Shown one piece after another: positions 6,054-12,422 of a DNA stretch of 13,705 nucleotides. This DNA is from Baffinella frigidus. Lineage: Eukaryota; Cryptophyceae; Cryptomonadales; Baffinellaceae. The notes beneath the pieces were generated by a model. The model saw nothing but the letters and a program-made list of their open reading frames with translations, did no database searches and was not told the DNA's origin. The stretch's first letter is position 1. Each line of letters begins with the position of its first letter. A program made the translations under genes and the position numbers. Location: the NCBI GenBank assembly GCA_026770585.1, contig MU646329.1:723175-736879 (forward strand), in the 5' to 3' direction.

Positions 6054-6221
6054 CGGACCCATCAAACTTTGACCTTAGAAACTGTCGGATTTTTCAAGGA
6101 ACTCGAGTCTCCATATCTTTTCCTGGTTTGCACCTGGGGCGTACGTACACTGGCTGACAAACAGGAAACCCCCTTACCTGTGGTCAACGGACCCATCAAA
6201 CTTTGACCTTAGAAACTGTTG
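6054..6221. repeat. direct duplication within the left arm
   Basis: CGGACCCATCAAACTTTGAC, then CTTAGAAACTGT, occurs at 6054-6088 and again at 6187-6221, each followed at some distance by GGAACTCGRGT. The right arm has this unit once (about 7256-7291). Between the copies lies 6105-6185, a relative of the interior of the element at 7077-7220. Confidence 0.8.
6105..6185. mobile_element. truncated copy of the 7077-7220 element
   Basis: TTTGCACCTGGGGCGTACGT, ACACTGGCTGACAAACAGGA and AACCCCCTTACCTGTG match the middle of the element at 7077-7220 in the same orientation on +. Its outer inverted repeats are missing or changed (CTTTTCCTGG in place of TTTTCTGC). Because it has the same orientation on + inside opposite arms, it is not a mirror copy and must be a separate insertion or rearrangement. 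Confidence 0.6.
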
Positions 6222-6265
6222 GCATGACAATTGTTCTTTTTTAGGAACTCGGGTGACCTGTAGTG

Positions 6266-6360
6266 TTGCGTCTCGAAGCGTTTTGTCTCGAGTCTCGAGC
6301 CTCGTTTCTCGAGAAATAACTTCTCGAGTCTCGAACCTCACTTCTCGAGAAATGGATTCC
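6266..6360. repeat. TTCTCGAG-motif array, left
   Basis: Words of the form TTCTCGAG, TCTCGAGTCTCGA and CTCGAGAAAT recur about every 10-20 bases. CTCGAG is self-complementary, so the array can fold on itself. A longer array lies at 6941-7062 on the other side of the spacer and ends with the mirror image of CGTCTCGAAG. The frame at 6253-6525 across it is probably fortuitous. It is followed by a short AGAGAGAGAGAG run. Confidence 0.75.
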
Positions 6361-6647
6361 AGAGAAGAGAGAGAGAGAGAAAACGACAAGGTACGTCTGC
6401 ATGTGCACTGCAACACCAGTCCTGAGGCGGGCCCGTCAGTCCCGAGGCGGGCCCGTCCGGAAAAAAAAGTGACTTTTGAACTTTCGACAAAAAGTGCAGT
6501 CGATGGGGTTGCAGGGTGCGGTTGATGGCATGTTCAGTGATGAGGAGGAGGAGGTTTAATGAGTGAATGATTTAATGTAAACAAACGTGTGGATCTTCAT
6601 CTTGCGTGGTGCTTGCGTGGACCTGCTTCTTTTTGATGCCGTACATG
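6361..6647. other. spacer of the inverted repeat without a supported gene
   Basis: Contains a GA run, a 14-bp direct repeat GAGGCGGGCCCGTC (6424-6437 and 6443-6456), an A-run and sequence with no recognisable ORF. There is no transposase or other mobility gene between the arms. Confidence 0.55.
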
Positions 6648-6831
6648 TACAGAGGTACCTCGCTCATAAGAGAGGTACTGGGTTACCTCGATCATAAGAA
6701 AGGTACCGGTACTGGGTGACCTCGCTCATAAGAAAGCGCCTCCTGCTAGGACACCACAGTAGGTCTATGTCTACTAGGACCCTACGGTGGTCCTAGGGGG
6801 GGGGGGTTCTTAGAAGAGAGGTACCCATGTA
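6648..6831. mobile_element. CAGGGGTACCTCG-family element with tripled left end
   Basis: The left inverted repeat occurs three times in a row (TACAGAGGTACCTCGCTCAT, TACTGGGTTACCTCGATCAT, TACTGGGTGACCTCGCTCAT), followed by one normal interior (CTACGGTGGTCCTAGGGGG) and one diverged right end (AGAGGTACCCATGTA). It lies in the spacer of the large inverted repeat. Confidence 0.75.
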
Positions 6832-6866
6832 GAGAGAGAGAATGAATCTCGCTAGGATCTGTGCCA

Positions 6867-6935
6867 TACAGGGGTACCTCGCTCATAAGAAAGCCCCCCC
6901 CTAGGACCACCATAGGGCCCTTGCCGTACGGGGAG
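6867..6935. mobile_element. CAGGGGTACCTCG-family element, left half only
   Basis: TACAGGGGTACCTCGCTCAT, then AAGAAAGCCCCCCC and TAGGACCACCATAGGGCCC, match intact copies. After about 6935 the sequence becomes the TTCTCGAG array, with no right end. Confidence 0.75.
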
Positions 6936-6940
6936 AGGCA

Positions 6941-7062
6941 TTTCTCGAAACTTCTCGTTTCTCGAACAATTTCTCGAGATCTCGAGATTTCTCGAGTCTC
7001 GAACCTCGCTTCTCGAGGTCGCATATCCACTTCTCGAGTCTCGAAGAATTCTTCGAGACGCA
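6941..7062. repeat. TTCTCGAG-motif array, right
   Basis: Many TTCTCGA/TCTCGAG words, including TTTCTCGAGATCTCGAGATT and GAAGAATTCTTCGAGACGCA. The last part mirrors the start of the left array and joins the inverted-repeat arm. Confidence 0.75.
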
Positions 7063-7076
7063 ACACTAGTGACCTG

Positions 7077-7220
7077 CCACTAGTTTTGCCTCCTCATCGT
7101 TTTCTGCTTTGCACCTGGGGGGGCGTAGCTACACTGGCTGACAAACAAGAAACCCCCTTACGTGTAGTAGACGAACCCTCAGGTGCAAAGCAGAAAACGA
7201 TGAGGAGGCAAAACTAGTGG
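7077..7220. mobile_element. 144-bp inverted-repeat element inside the right arm
   Basis: The arms at 7077-7117 and 7180-7220 are 41-bp perfect inverted repeats (CCACTAGTTTTGCCTCCTCA outermost). The similarity extends outward a little further as GTGACC and GGTCAC. The centre contains ACACTGGCTGACAAACAAGA. The left arm at the same place reads straight through, so this is a filled site opposite an empty or excised one. Confidence 0.85.
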
Positions 7221-7440
7221 CCGGTCACCCGAGTTCCTAAAAAACAACAATTGTCATGCCAACAGTTTCTAAGGTCAAAGTTTGATGGGTCCGTTTACCA
7301 CACGTCATGGAAGTTTACTACACGCTCGTAACGACCCACCCACCTGGCATCCAACAGCTGTACGAGATCCAATAAAAGAAGGGATTCCCGCTTTGCCAAA
7401 CATCGCTCCACCGTCCACCACCTGTGACACGCCGCACAAG

Positions 7441-7851
7441 ATGAGCTCCGACAAATACAGCGCCGACCTAAGGGCCGCCCGCAAAAGCCTCGCCGGGCAA
7501 GCACGCGCCAAGGCACTCCGTTCGATGATGGCGGAGGCCTTGACCGCCGACGACGCGTCGTTCACCACGTTTCTATCGCTGCTCAACGAGAAGAAGACGC
7601 TCGCCGTTGAGCAGCCCCCGTCCGCGCACTCGTCCGCGCCCTCCTCCCCGCGCGCGTCCGAGTCCTCCTCCGAGCAAGGACCGTCTGCCTGCTCATCGCG
7701 CCGAGAGCTCCTCCATGCCGCCTCCTCGAAAGCGCAAGCGCGCTCTTCAATGATACGGTGGGCGTCAGCTCCTAGCAGGAGACGCGTGTCGTTCGCTTCT
7801 GAGGATCACGTACTGTTGATCTCTGCGCGCCGCCTCAGCTTGCCGTTTTGA
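7441..7851 (+). CDS. hypothetical 136-aa Ser/Ala/Arg-rich protein, right-arm copy
   Basis: Second copy of the 5448-5867 ORF, starting at ATG 7441 and ending TGA 7849-7851. It lacks three residues after ARKSL and has H, M and S where the left copy has Q, I and P. Over the shared 411 bases I count five substitutions, three of them amino-acid changing, plus the 9-base in-frame indel. Both frames are therefore intact, but selection is not proven. The frame is also open upstream to 7282, including WHPTAVRDPIKEGIPALP, which is conserved between arms and could be either leader sequence or N-terminus. The C-terminal SRRRVSFASEDH motif is unchanged. Confidence 0.55.
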   Translation: MSSDKYSADLRAARKSLAGQARAKALRSMMAEALTADDASFTTFLSLLNEKKTLAVEQPPSAHSSAPSSPRASESSSEQGPSACSSRRELLHAASSKAQARSSMIRWASAPSRRRVSFASEDHVLLISARRLSLPF

Positions 7852-8060
7852 AGAAACGCGCGTGGGTGCGTGCGTCAGTGTCAATACAATGTTCATACGA
7901 ATCGAGACGTTGACAACTGCACCGACGAGCAAGAGATTGCCAGCTTGCCCTCACGTGCCTCCTTCTAGCTGTGTATCAGCCTATTTGGTCTCACCGAAGT
8001 CGGCTGAAGGCCCAGGGTATCCCATCGTTAAGCTCACAGGAGCTCCAACCACGGATACTT

Positions 8061-8640
8061 TTAACAAATTCGAGCTCAGAAACTGGGTTCACGTTTGAGG
8101 AACCAAATGACCTCGAAGTTTTCAAAATAATAAAGTTGAGGCACGCCGTCGTAAGGGCCTTTCAAGGCAAGGCAAGCCACTGGAGGAGGACCTAACGAGC
8201 CTCCGGCGGCCCCTGCGGGGGGCTTGCTGCGCGACCCGAATCCCGGTCTTAAAAACAGGCGACCGGTCTAACCGACTTCTACCACGCTCCAGAACGTCAA
8301 CTTAAACCGGCAAAAGCGGACATTCTACCGTGACGGACTCGGTCACTTTTACGTACACCAACAACGTTTTAGCTCTAATCACCCCGGTACTAAAGTACGC
8401 TCCTCCCTGCCCGGTTTGGTCGGCCCTTGTGCTTGAATGGCAAAGTTGTTCGGTCACGTCCCGACTTCCTGGTACAAACTCAACGGCCGTCAGCACTTGC
8501 TCGCCTTCTGCAGGATTCTGGGTCACGTGACCGTCAGTGCGCCTGAGGCCCTTGAAAGGCTCAATAATACTCGTATGAAGTTCGTACTTCCTGATCAAAG
8601 CATGATCCGACGAGGGGATTTACTATAATTTTTACTACAC
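8061..8640. other. unique stretch between repeat arms without a supported gene
   Basis: ORFs of 98 codons on - (8302-8598) and 63-66 codons on + overlap each other, and none shows a known motif. There is a GC-rich hairpin near 8200-8225 (CCTCCGGCGG, GCCCCTGCGGGGGGC), another with CCGGTC/GACCGG arms near 8245-8268, and the palindrome GGTCACGTGACC at 8521-8532. Confidence 0.5.
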
Positions 8641-8734
8641 GGTATCATGATCCTACGAGTTGCGGAGTGGACCCATCGACACCCACACTTGCTCACATCA
8701 CCGATACCAATCCGATATTTGCCATACATGCCCG

Positions 8735-8873
8735 ACGAGGATGCCCTTAAGCTGCTTTCTGCCGCGATCCTCTGCACCAGAGGGCCTGAATGTGATCCGA
8801 AAGGAAGCATGGCTTTTCTGCAGAACAAGTTTCGGTGTCCGCCTATGTCGGGAGCGCGAAGAACCTAAAGGAC
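8735..8873 (-). repeat. CCTTTAGGTCC dispersed repeat, subfamily 2, minus copy
   Basis: On the minus strand this reads GTCCTTTAGGTTCTTCG, then CATAGGCGGACACC, CTTGTTCTGCAGAAA, GCCATGCTTCCTTTCGGATC and GGTGCAGAGGATCGCGGCAG. It matches 9920-10092 and 10243-10411 closely. ORFs over it (73-77 codons) are repeat-derived. Confidence 0.8.
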
Positions 8874-8874
8874 C

Positions 8875-8950
8875 TATCCCTTAAGTGGCCAGTAGGATCA
8901 TACGCCCTACCGTAGGGTCTTAGGACCTGCCTAGGACCTCTTGGTGGTCA
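8875..8950. mobile_element. ATCCCTTAAGTG-family element, one end
   Basis: ATCCCTTAAGTGGCCAGTAG, then ATACGCCCTACCGTAGGGTC, matches one side of the 4200-4300 element read on the other strand. The opposite end is replaced by GGTGGTCAAATTAG. It sits two bases from the repeat at 8735-8873. Confidence 0.65.
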
Positions 8951-9016
8951 AATTAGAAAGGTCCTTTAGGTCCTGCTCCGCTACAGACACACGTCAACAT
9001 ACTCAGACGAAAATCG

Positions 9017-9094
9017 ACAATGCAGTCCTTTCTACGGAAGGGCGTGTCGTTGGCATATGTTGGGAGAAATTAAAACCTAAAGGACCTAAAGGAC
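9017..9094 (-). repeat. CCTTTAGGTCC dispersed repeat, subfamily 1, minus copy (5' part)
   Basis: The minus strand reads GTCCTTTAGGTCCTTTAGG, then TTCTCCCAACATATGCCAAC, GACACGCCCTTCCGTAGAAA and GGACTGCA, then stops matching. It corresponds to the first half of the copies at 10421 and 11846. A short + fragment GGTCCTTTAGGTCCTGC lies at about 8958-8974. The region 9095-9290 shows no supported gene. Confidence 0.8.
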
Positions 9095-9290
9095 AAAATC
9101 TGCCAGGGTTGCCGGCTCACACAAGGGAGGTTACCAATTCGTGACGTTGCATGTACCAGCGGGAAAGAAAAGAATTCATGATGATTCAAGCAGATTCAAG
9201 CAACGAGGCGCGGAGGAGCCCGGGACCGCAGCTGTGGGGATACAACCCTATGTAGGATGACCGGAGTGACTTGACACAGTCACGTCCACG

Positions 9291-9401
9291 ATCCCTCAAG
9301 TGGCCAATAGGATGATGCGCCCTACCGTAGGACCCTCAGACCTTCCTAGAACTCCTAGAACGAGTTAGGGTGAATATTCACCTTATGGTCACTCAAGGGA
9401 T
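9291..9401. mobile_element. ATCCCTTAAGTG-family element, copy with both ends
   Basis: The ends ATCCCTCAAGTGGCCAATAG and, on the other strand, ATCCCTTGAGTGACCATAAG frame 111 bases. AGGGTGAATATTCACCT is present near the right end, as it is near the left end in the 4200-4300 copy. Confidence 0.8.
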
Positions 9402-9545
9402 AACGAGATAAGCCTCTGGAGGATAGGTGAGGGTCCAAGCGGGCCGCACGAACCCGAGAGGGGCGCGAGGGGGTGTGGGGGGGGTGAAGGAGGTAGGACC
9501 TACGCTGGAAAACTTGCGAGAGACACCGAGAGAGAGAGAGGAAAT

Positions 9546-9893
9546 CCTTTAGGTCTTTTAGGTTTTAAATGCTCCCAACATAGCCCAACGACACGCCTTT
9601 CCGTAGAAAAGATCTGCAGAGAAAGCATTTTTGCTTTCGGATCGCGTTGAGCTCTCCAGTGCAGAGGCTCGTGAAGAGGGGATAGAGGGTGACTCTCTTG
9701 GGGTCTTTGAGGAGTTCCCAACTGGGAACATGCTCGCACACACACCGAGCCCAAGTCAGCCTTTATGAGGCTCATGGTATCCCATGGATGAAGTATAAAA
9801 AACTCCAACCACGGATACCCCACAAGGTGAGAGGGATTGGGTGGGGGGGTGAGGTAAAATTGGTCAGACACCAAAGATGAAAGAAGATAAATG
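9546..9893 (+). repeat. composite CCTTTAGGTCC + GGTATCC-hairpin repeat, full unit
   Basis: Three parts follow one another. The first is a head with CCCAACATAGCCCAACGACA, GCTTTCGGATCGCG and CTCCAGTGCAGAGGCTCGTG. The second is a linker with CGCACACACACCGAGCCCAA and a hairpin GGTATCCCATGG paired with CAACCACGGATACC. The third is a tail CAGACACCAAAGATGAAAGA. The same order recurs at 10883-11232. ORFs in it are repeat-derived. The preceding 9402-9545 is G-rich with no gene. Confidence 0.8.
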
Positions 9894-9919
9894 TGGTTGT
9901 GTAGGGGTTTGGTCCCAAA

Positions 9920-10092
9920 CCTTTAGGTCCTTTTAGGTCCTTTAGGTCCTTGAGGTTCTTCGAGCTCCCAACATAGGCGGACACCGGAACTTGTTCTGTA
10001 GAAAGGCCATGCTTCCTTTCGGATCAAATCAAGCCCCCCTGTACAGAGGATCGCGGCAGAACCGGCTAAGGGGTATCCTCATCGGGTATTCC
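9920..10092 (+). repeat. CCTTTAGGTCC dispersed repeat, subfamily 2, plus copy
   Basis: Multiple CCTTTAGGT words lead into TTCTTCGAGCTCCCAACATA, GGCGGACACCGGAACTTGTT, CTTCCTTTCGGATCAAATC and GTACAGAGGATCGCGGCAGA, ending near GGTATCCTCATCGGGTATTC. Same layout as 10243-10411. Confidence 0.8.
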
Positions 10093-10130
10093 ACGACGGA
10101 TTCTAGACACACACACACTCAGGATAAAGC

Positions 10131-10215
10131 AAGTCGGCTGAAGGCCCATATAGTATTCCATCGTTAGGCTCATATGAGCTCCAACCACGGATACCTCAGA
10201 TGTCAAACCAAACAG
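10131..10215 (+). repeat. GGTATCC hairpin repeat, solo copy like the outer end of the inverted repeat
   Basis: AGTCGGCTGAAGGCCCATAT, TTCCATCGTTAGGCTCATAT, GAGCTCCAACCACGGATACC and CAGATGTCAAACCAAACA match the minus strand of 5221-5310, including bases outside the inverted-repeat arm. Confidence 0.8.
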
Positions 10216-10242
10216 ATTACTGATTACTGATTACAGATGTCA

Positions 10243-10411
10243 GTTTAGGTCCTTTATCCTTTAGGTCCTTTAGGTTCTTCGAGCTCCCAACATAGGCGGA
10301 CACTGGAACTTGTTCTGCAGAAAGGCCATGCTTCCTTTCGGATCACATTCAGGCCCCCCCCCGGTGCAGAGGATCGCAGCAGAAACCGGTTAAAGGGGAT
10401 CCTCATCGGGC
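10243..10411 (+). repeat. CCTTTAGGTCC dispersed repeat, subfamily 2, plus copy
   Basis: AGGTCCTTTATCCTTTAGGT, then CGAGCTCCCAACATAGGCGG, CACTGGAACTTGTTCTGCAG, GGATCACATTCAGGCCCCCC and CAGAGGATCGCAGCAGAAAC. Very similar to the minus-strand copy at 8735-8873. Confidence 0.8.
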
Positions 10412-10420
10412 GTTTGAGTT

Positions 10421-10567
10421 GAACCTTTAGGTCCTTTAGGTTTTAAATGCTCCCAACATATGCCAACGACACGCCCTTTCGTAGAAAGGACTGCAGAGAA
10501 AGATTTTTGCTTTCGGATCGCGTTCAGCTCTCCAGTGCAGAGGCTCGTGAAGAGGGGATACAGGGCT
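10421..10567 (+). repeat. CCTTTAGGTCC dispersed repeat, subfamily 1, head only
   Basis: Head part with CCTTTAGGTCCTTTAGGTTT, CCCAACATATGCCAACGACA and CTCCAGTGCAGAGGCTCGTG, ending GGGGATACAGGG. It is followed by about 175 bases of other sequence before a hairpin part at 10743. Confidence 0.8.
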
Positions 10568-10742
10568 GGTCCACGTCATACGAGGTAGGCACCGTCACGT
10601 TGTGTAACAGCTTGGTCTCGACGAACCTGATGGCTTGTTCCAACAGGAATGCAACCTGCGACATGCTTTTTTCATGCAACCTGAGACAAACCGACGCGTC
10701 TCTGGTGTCCATGTATGCAGAAACTTTGGATCTTTTTTAGTG

Positions 10743-10860
10743 TTTATTACGCTCGTACACACACCGAACCCAAGTCAGCCTTTCTGAGGCTCATGGTATC
10801 CCACGGTTGGAGCATAAGATCTCCAATCACGGATACCCCACAAGGTGAGGTGGGTTGTGT
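10743..10860 (+). repeat. GGTATCC hairpin part of the composite repeat
   Basis: CACACACCGAACCCAAGTCA, CTGAGGCTCATGGTATCCCA, CGGTTGGAGC and CTCCAATCACGGATACCCCA, then AAGGTGAGGTGGG. It may pair with the head at 10421 as a unit split by an insertion of about 175 bases (10568-10742). Confidence 0.75.
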
Positions 10861-10882
10861 GAGGGGTAAATTCCGTTATTTC

Positions 10883-11232
10883 CGGTCCTTTAGGTCCTTT
10901 AGGTTTTAACTTCTCCCAACATAGCCCAACGACACGCCCTTCCGTAGAAAGGACTGCAAAGAAAGCATGTTTGCTTTCGGATCGCGTTTCGCTCTCCAGT
11001 GCAGAGGCTCGTGAAGAGGGGATACAGGGTGGTTCTCTTGGGGTGATCGAGTTATCCCAAAGAGGAACGCGCTCGCACACACACCGAACCCAAGTCAGCC
11101 ATTATGAGGCTCATGGTATCCCATGGTTGGAGCATAGGAGCTTCAACCACGGATACCCCACAAGGTGAGGGGGGTTGTGGGGGGGGATGAGGTGAGGTTA
11201 GCCAGACCCTAAAGATGAAAGGAGGGAAGGTG
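10883..11232 (+). repeat. composite repeat, full unit
   Basis: Same three-part layout as 9546-9893. The head at 10883-11031 has CCCAACATAGCCCAACGACA. The hairpin at about 11075-11165 has GGTATCCCATGGTTGGAGC against GAGCTTCAACCACGGATACC. The tail is CCCTAAAGATGAAAGGAGG. The region 11233-11496 after it shows no supported gene. Confidence 0.8.
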
Positions 11233-11496
11233 GATGTGAAGAGGTATCTCCCTATGTACGGGAGTCAGCAGAATTTCGGGGCAATCCAAGCGTCAGGGAT
11301 AGCAACATAAGTTACCAAAGCAAGTGTTAGCACCCACCCTCGTTAGCATAATCAAGCAAGCAGCGTATCAGCAATCCCCCACCTTTCAATAAGGCCGTTA
11401 TCGCCCCCCCTTCCACTTGGCGCCTAGGTGGAGGACGTGTGAGTATTTCCACTCTCTCTTCTTCTTAAGCTATTCGTCGTGTGGTCTGTCGTATCG

Positions 11497-11725
11497 TCCT
11501 TTTTAGGTCCTTTAGGTTTTAATTTCTCCCAACATATGAGGAGTCCCAAGTGGGAGCACGCTCGCGCACACACCGAACCCAAGTCAGCCATTATGAGGCT
11601 CATGGTATCCCATGGTTGGAGTATAAAAGCTCCAGCGACGGATACCCCACCAGGTGAGATGAATCATGGGGGCGGGTGAGGTGAGATCAGTTAGACACCA
11701 AAGATGAAAGGAGATAAATGTGGTA
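11497..11725 (+). repeat. composite repeat, internally deleted unit
   Basis: The head is cut after CCCAACATATG and joined directly to AGGAGTCCCAAGTGGGAGCA, the linker before the hairpin. About 130 bases of head are missing. The hairpin and tail (CACCAAAGATGAAAGGAGAT) are complete. Confidence 0.8.
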
Positions 11726-11845
11726 AGGTTGAAATTTTGGGATTTCTCCCAATGTACAATGATTGATCGTTACGAGCCTGGAGGTTCCAATGGATTTCAG
11801 AAAAGGAAAGTAAGGGCCAATGCGTGTCAGCGAACAACAAGGTTG

Positions 11846-11992
11846 TCCTTTAGGTCCTTTAGGTTTTAATTTCTCCCAACATATGCCAACGACACGCCCT
11901 TCCGTAGAAAGGACTGCAGAGAAAGCATTTTTGCTTTCGGATCGCGTTTCGCTCTCCAGTGCAGAGGCTCGTGAAGAGGGGATACAAGGGTG
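11846..11992 (+). repeat. CCTTTAGGTCC dispersed repeat, subfamily 1, head only
   Basis: CCTTTAGGTCCTTTAGGTTT through CTCCAGTGCAGAGGCTCGTG to GGGGATACAAGGGTG, close to the heads at 10421 and 10883. No hairpin part follows; a different inverted-repeat element begins at 12018. Confidence 0.8.
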
Positions 11993-12017
11993 AATTCTTG
12001 TTTGTTCGTGGAATAAC

Positions 12018-12201
12018 GATCTCATCACGGCGAGTATTCCTGAGGAATACGAATCTGTTGTATATTGAGGCTCAGAGGATGTTCATATTGGCCTTTCATA
12101 TCAGTAACTTCACAATATATAGCCTCAGGTCCAGATACACCGAAATCGCATCGATGGTCCCCGAAATCGTATTTCTCAGAAATACTCGTCCGGATGAGAT
12201 C
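12018..12201. mobile_element. inverted-repeat element, GATCTCATC family
   Basis: The left end GATCTCATCACGGCGAGTAT, then TCCTGAGGAATAC, is mirrored at the right end (on the other strand GATCTCATCCGGACGAGTAT, then TTCTGAGAAATAC), with a few mismatches over about 33 bases. The interior has a weaker inner inverted repeat (ATTGAGGCT and AGCCTC). No ORF of note. It is the only copy in the window. Confidence 0.7.
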
Positions 12202-12249
12202 GGAGGAGCTCATAACCTCAAAATACAGTTCAAAAATCCAAAATCGGGG

Positions 12250-12420
12250 ACCGGGCTGGGTCCACGGGGAGCTGTTGTCTCTTCGGCTGTCCTTGGTAGT
12301 GTGGCAACGTCGTTCGACGTGCACCAAGGGCTGGGTCCACGGGATCTTTTGTCCCTCTGAGGGCTGGGTCAACGGATTTGTTGTCGGCTGTCCTGGCAAC
12401 GTCGCTCGACGTGCAACATA
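12250..12420 (+). repeat. imperfect tandem repeat with GGGCTGGGTCCACGG and CAACGTCG words
   Basis: GGGCTGGGTCCACGGG occurs at about 12254 and 12328, and GGGCTGGGTCAACGG at 12361. Each is followed by TGT or TTTGT, CTCTTCGGCTGTCCT or CGGCTGTCCT, and GGCAACGTCGYTCGACGTGC. It directly precedes the coiled-coil gene and may include its true 5' end. On + the second word reads ATSFDV/ATSLDV. Confidence 0.6.
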
Positions 12421-12422
12421 AG

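Larger units (their letters stand above)
5239..6300. repeat. left arm of a large inverted repeat
   Basis: Read on the minus strand this arm matches 7030-8060 almost base for base. Positions 5281-5400 show no difference from the right arm, and the ORF region shows five substitutions and one 9-base indel. Outer boundary: AAGTATCCGTGG here against CCACGGATACTT at 8049-8060. Inward it continues to CGTCTCGAAGCG at about 6267. Arm-specific changes are a 36-base-scale extra segment near 5965-6003 and a partial duplication at 6054-6221. Confidence 0.9.
7030..8060. repeat. right arm of the large inverted repeat
   Basis: Mirror of 5239-6300. It lacks the segment of about 36 bases present near 5965-6003 in the left arm (lost or gained between two CCTGG words) and the 6054-6221 duplication. 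It carries the element at 7077-7220, absent from the matching point of the left arm. Similarity stops after GGATACTT at 8060. Confidence 0.9.

Noticed and set aside
8302-8598. 98-codon minus-strand ORF
   Set aside because: No recognisable motif, no codon bias like the spliced genes, and it overlaps + ORFs of similar length. Likely chance.
8735-11992. CRISPR-like or tandem array
   Set aside because: Units are long, occur on both strands, are unevenly spaced and modularly deleted, and the host is eukaryotic.
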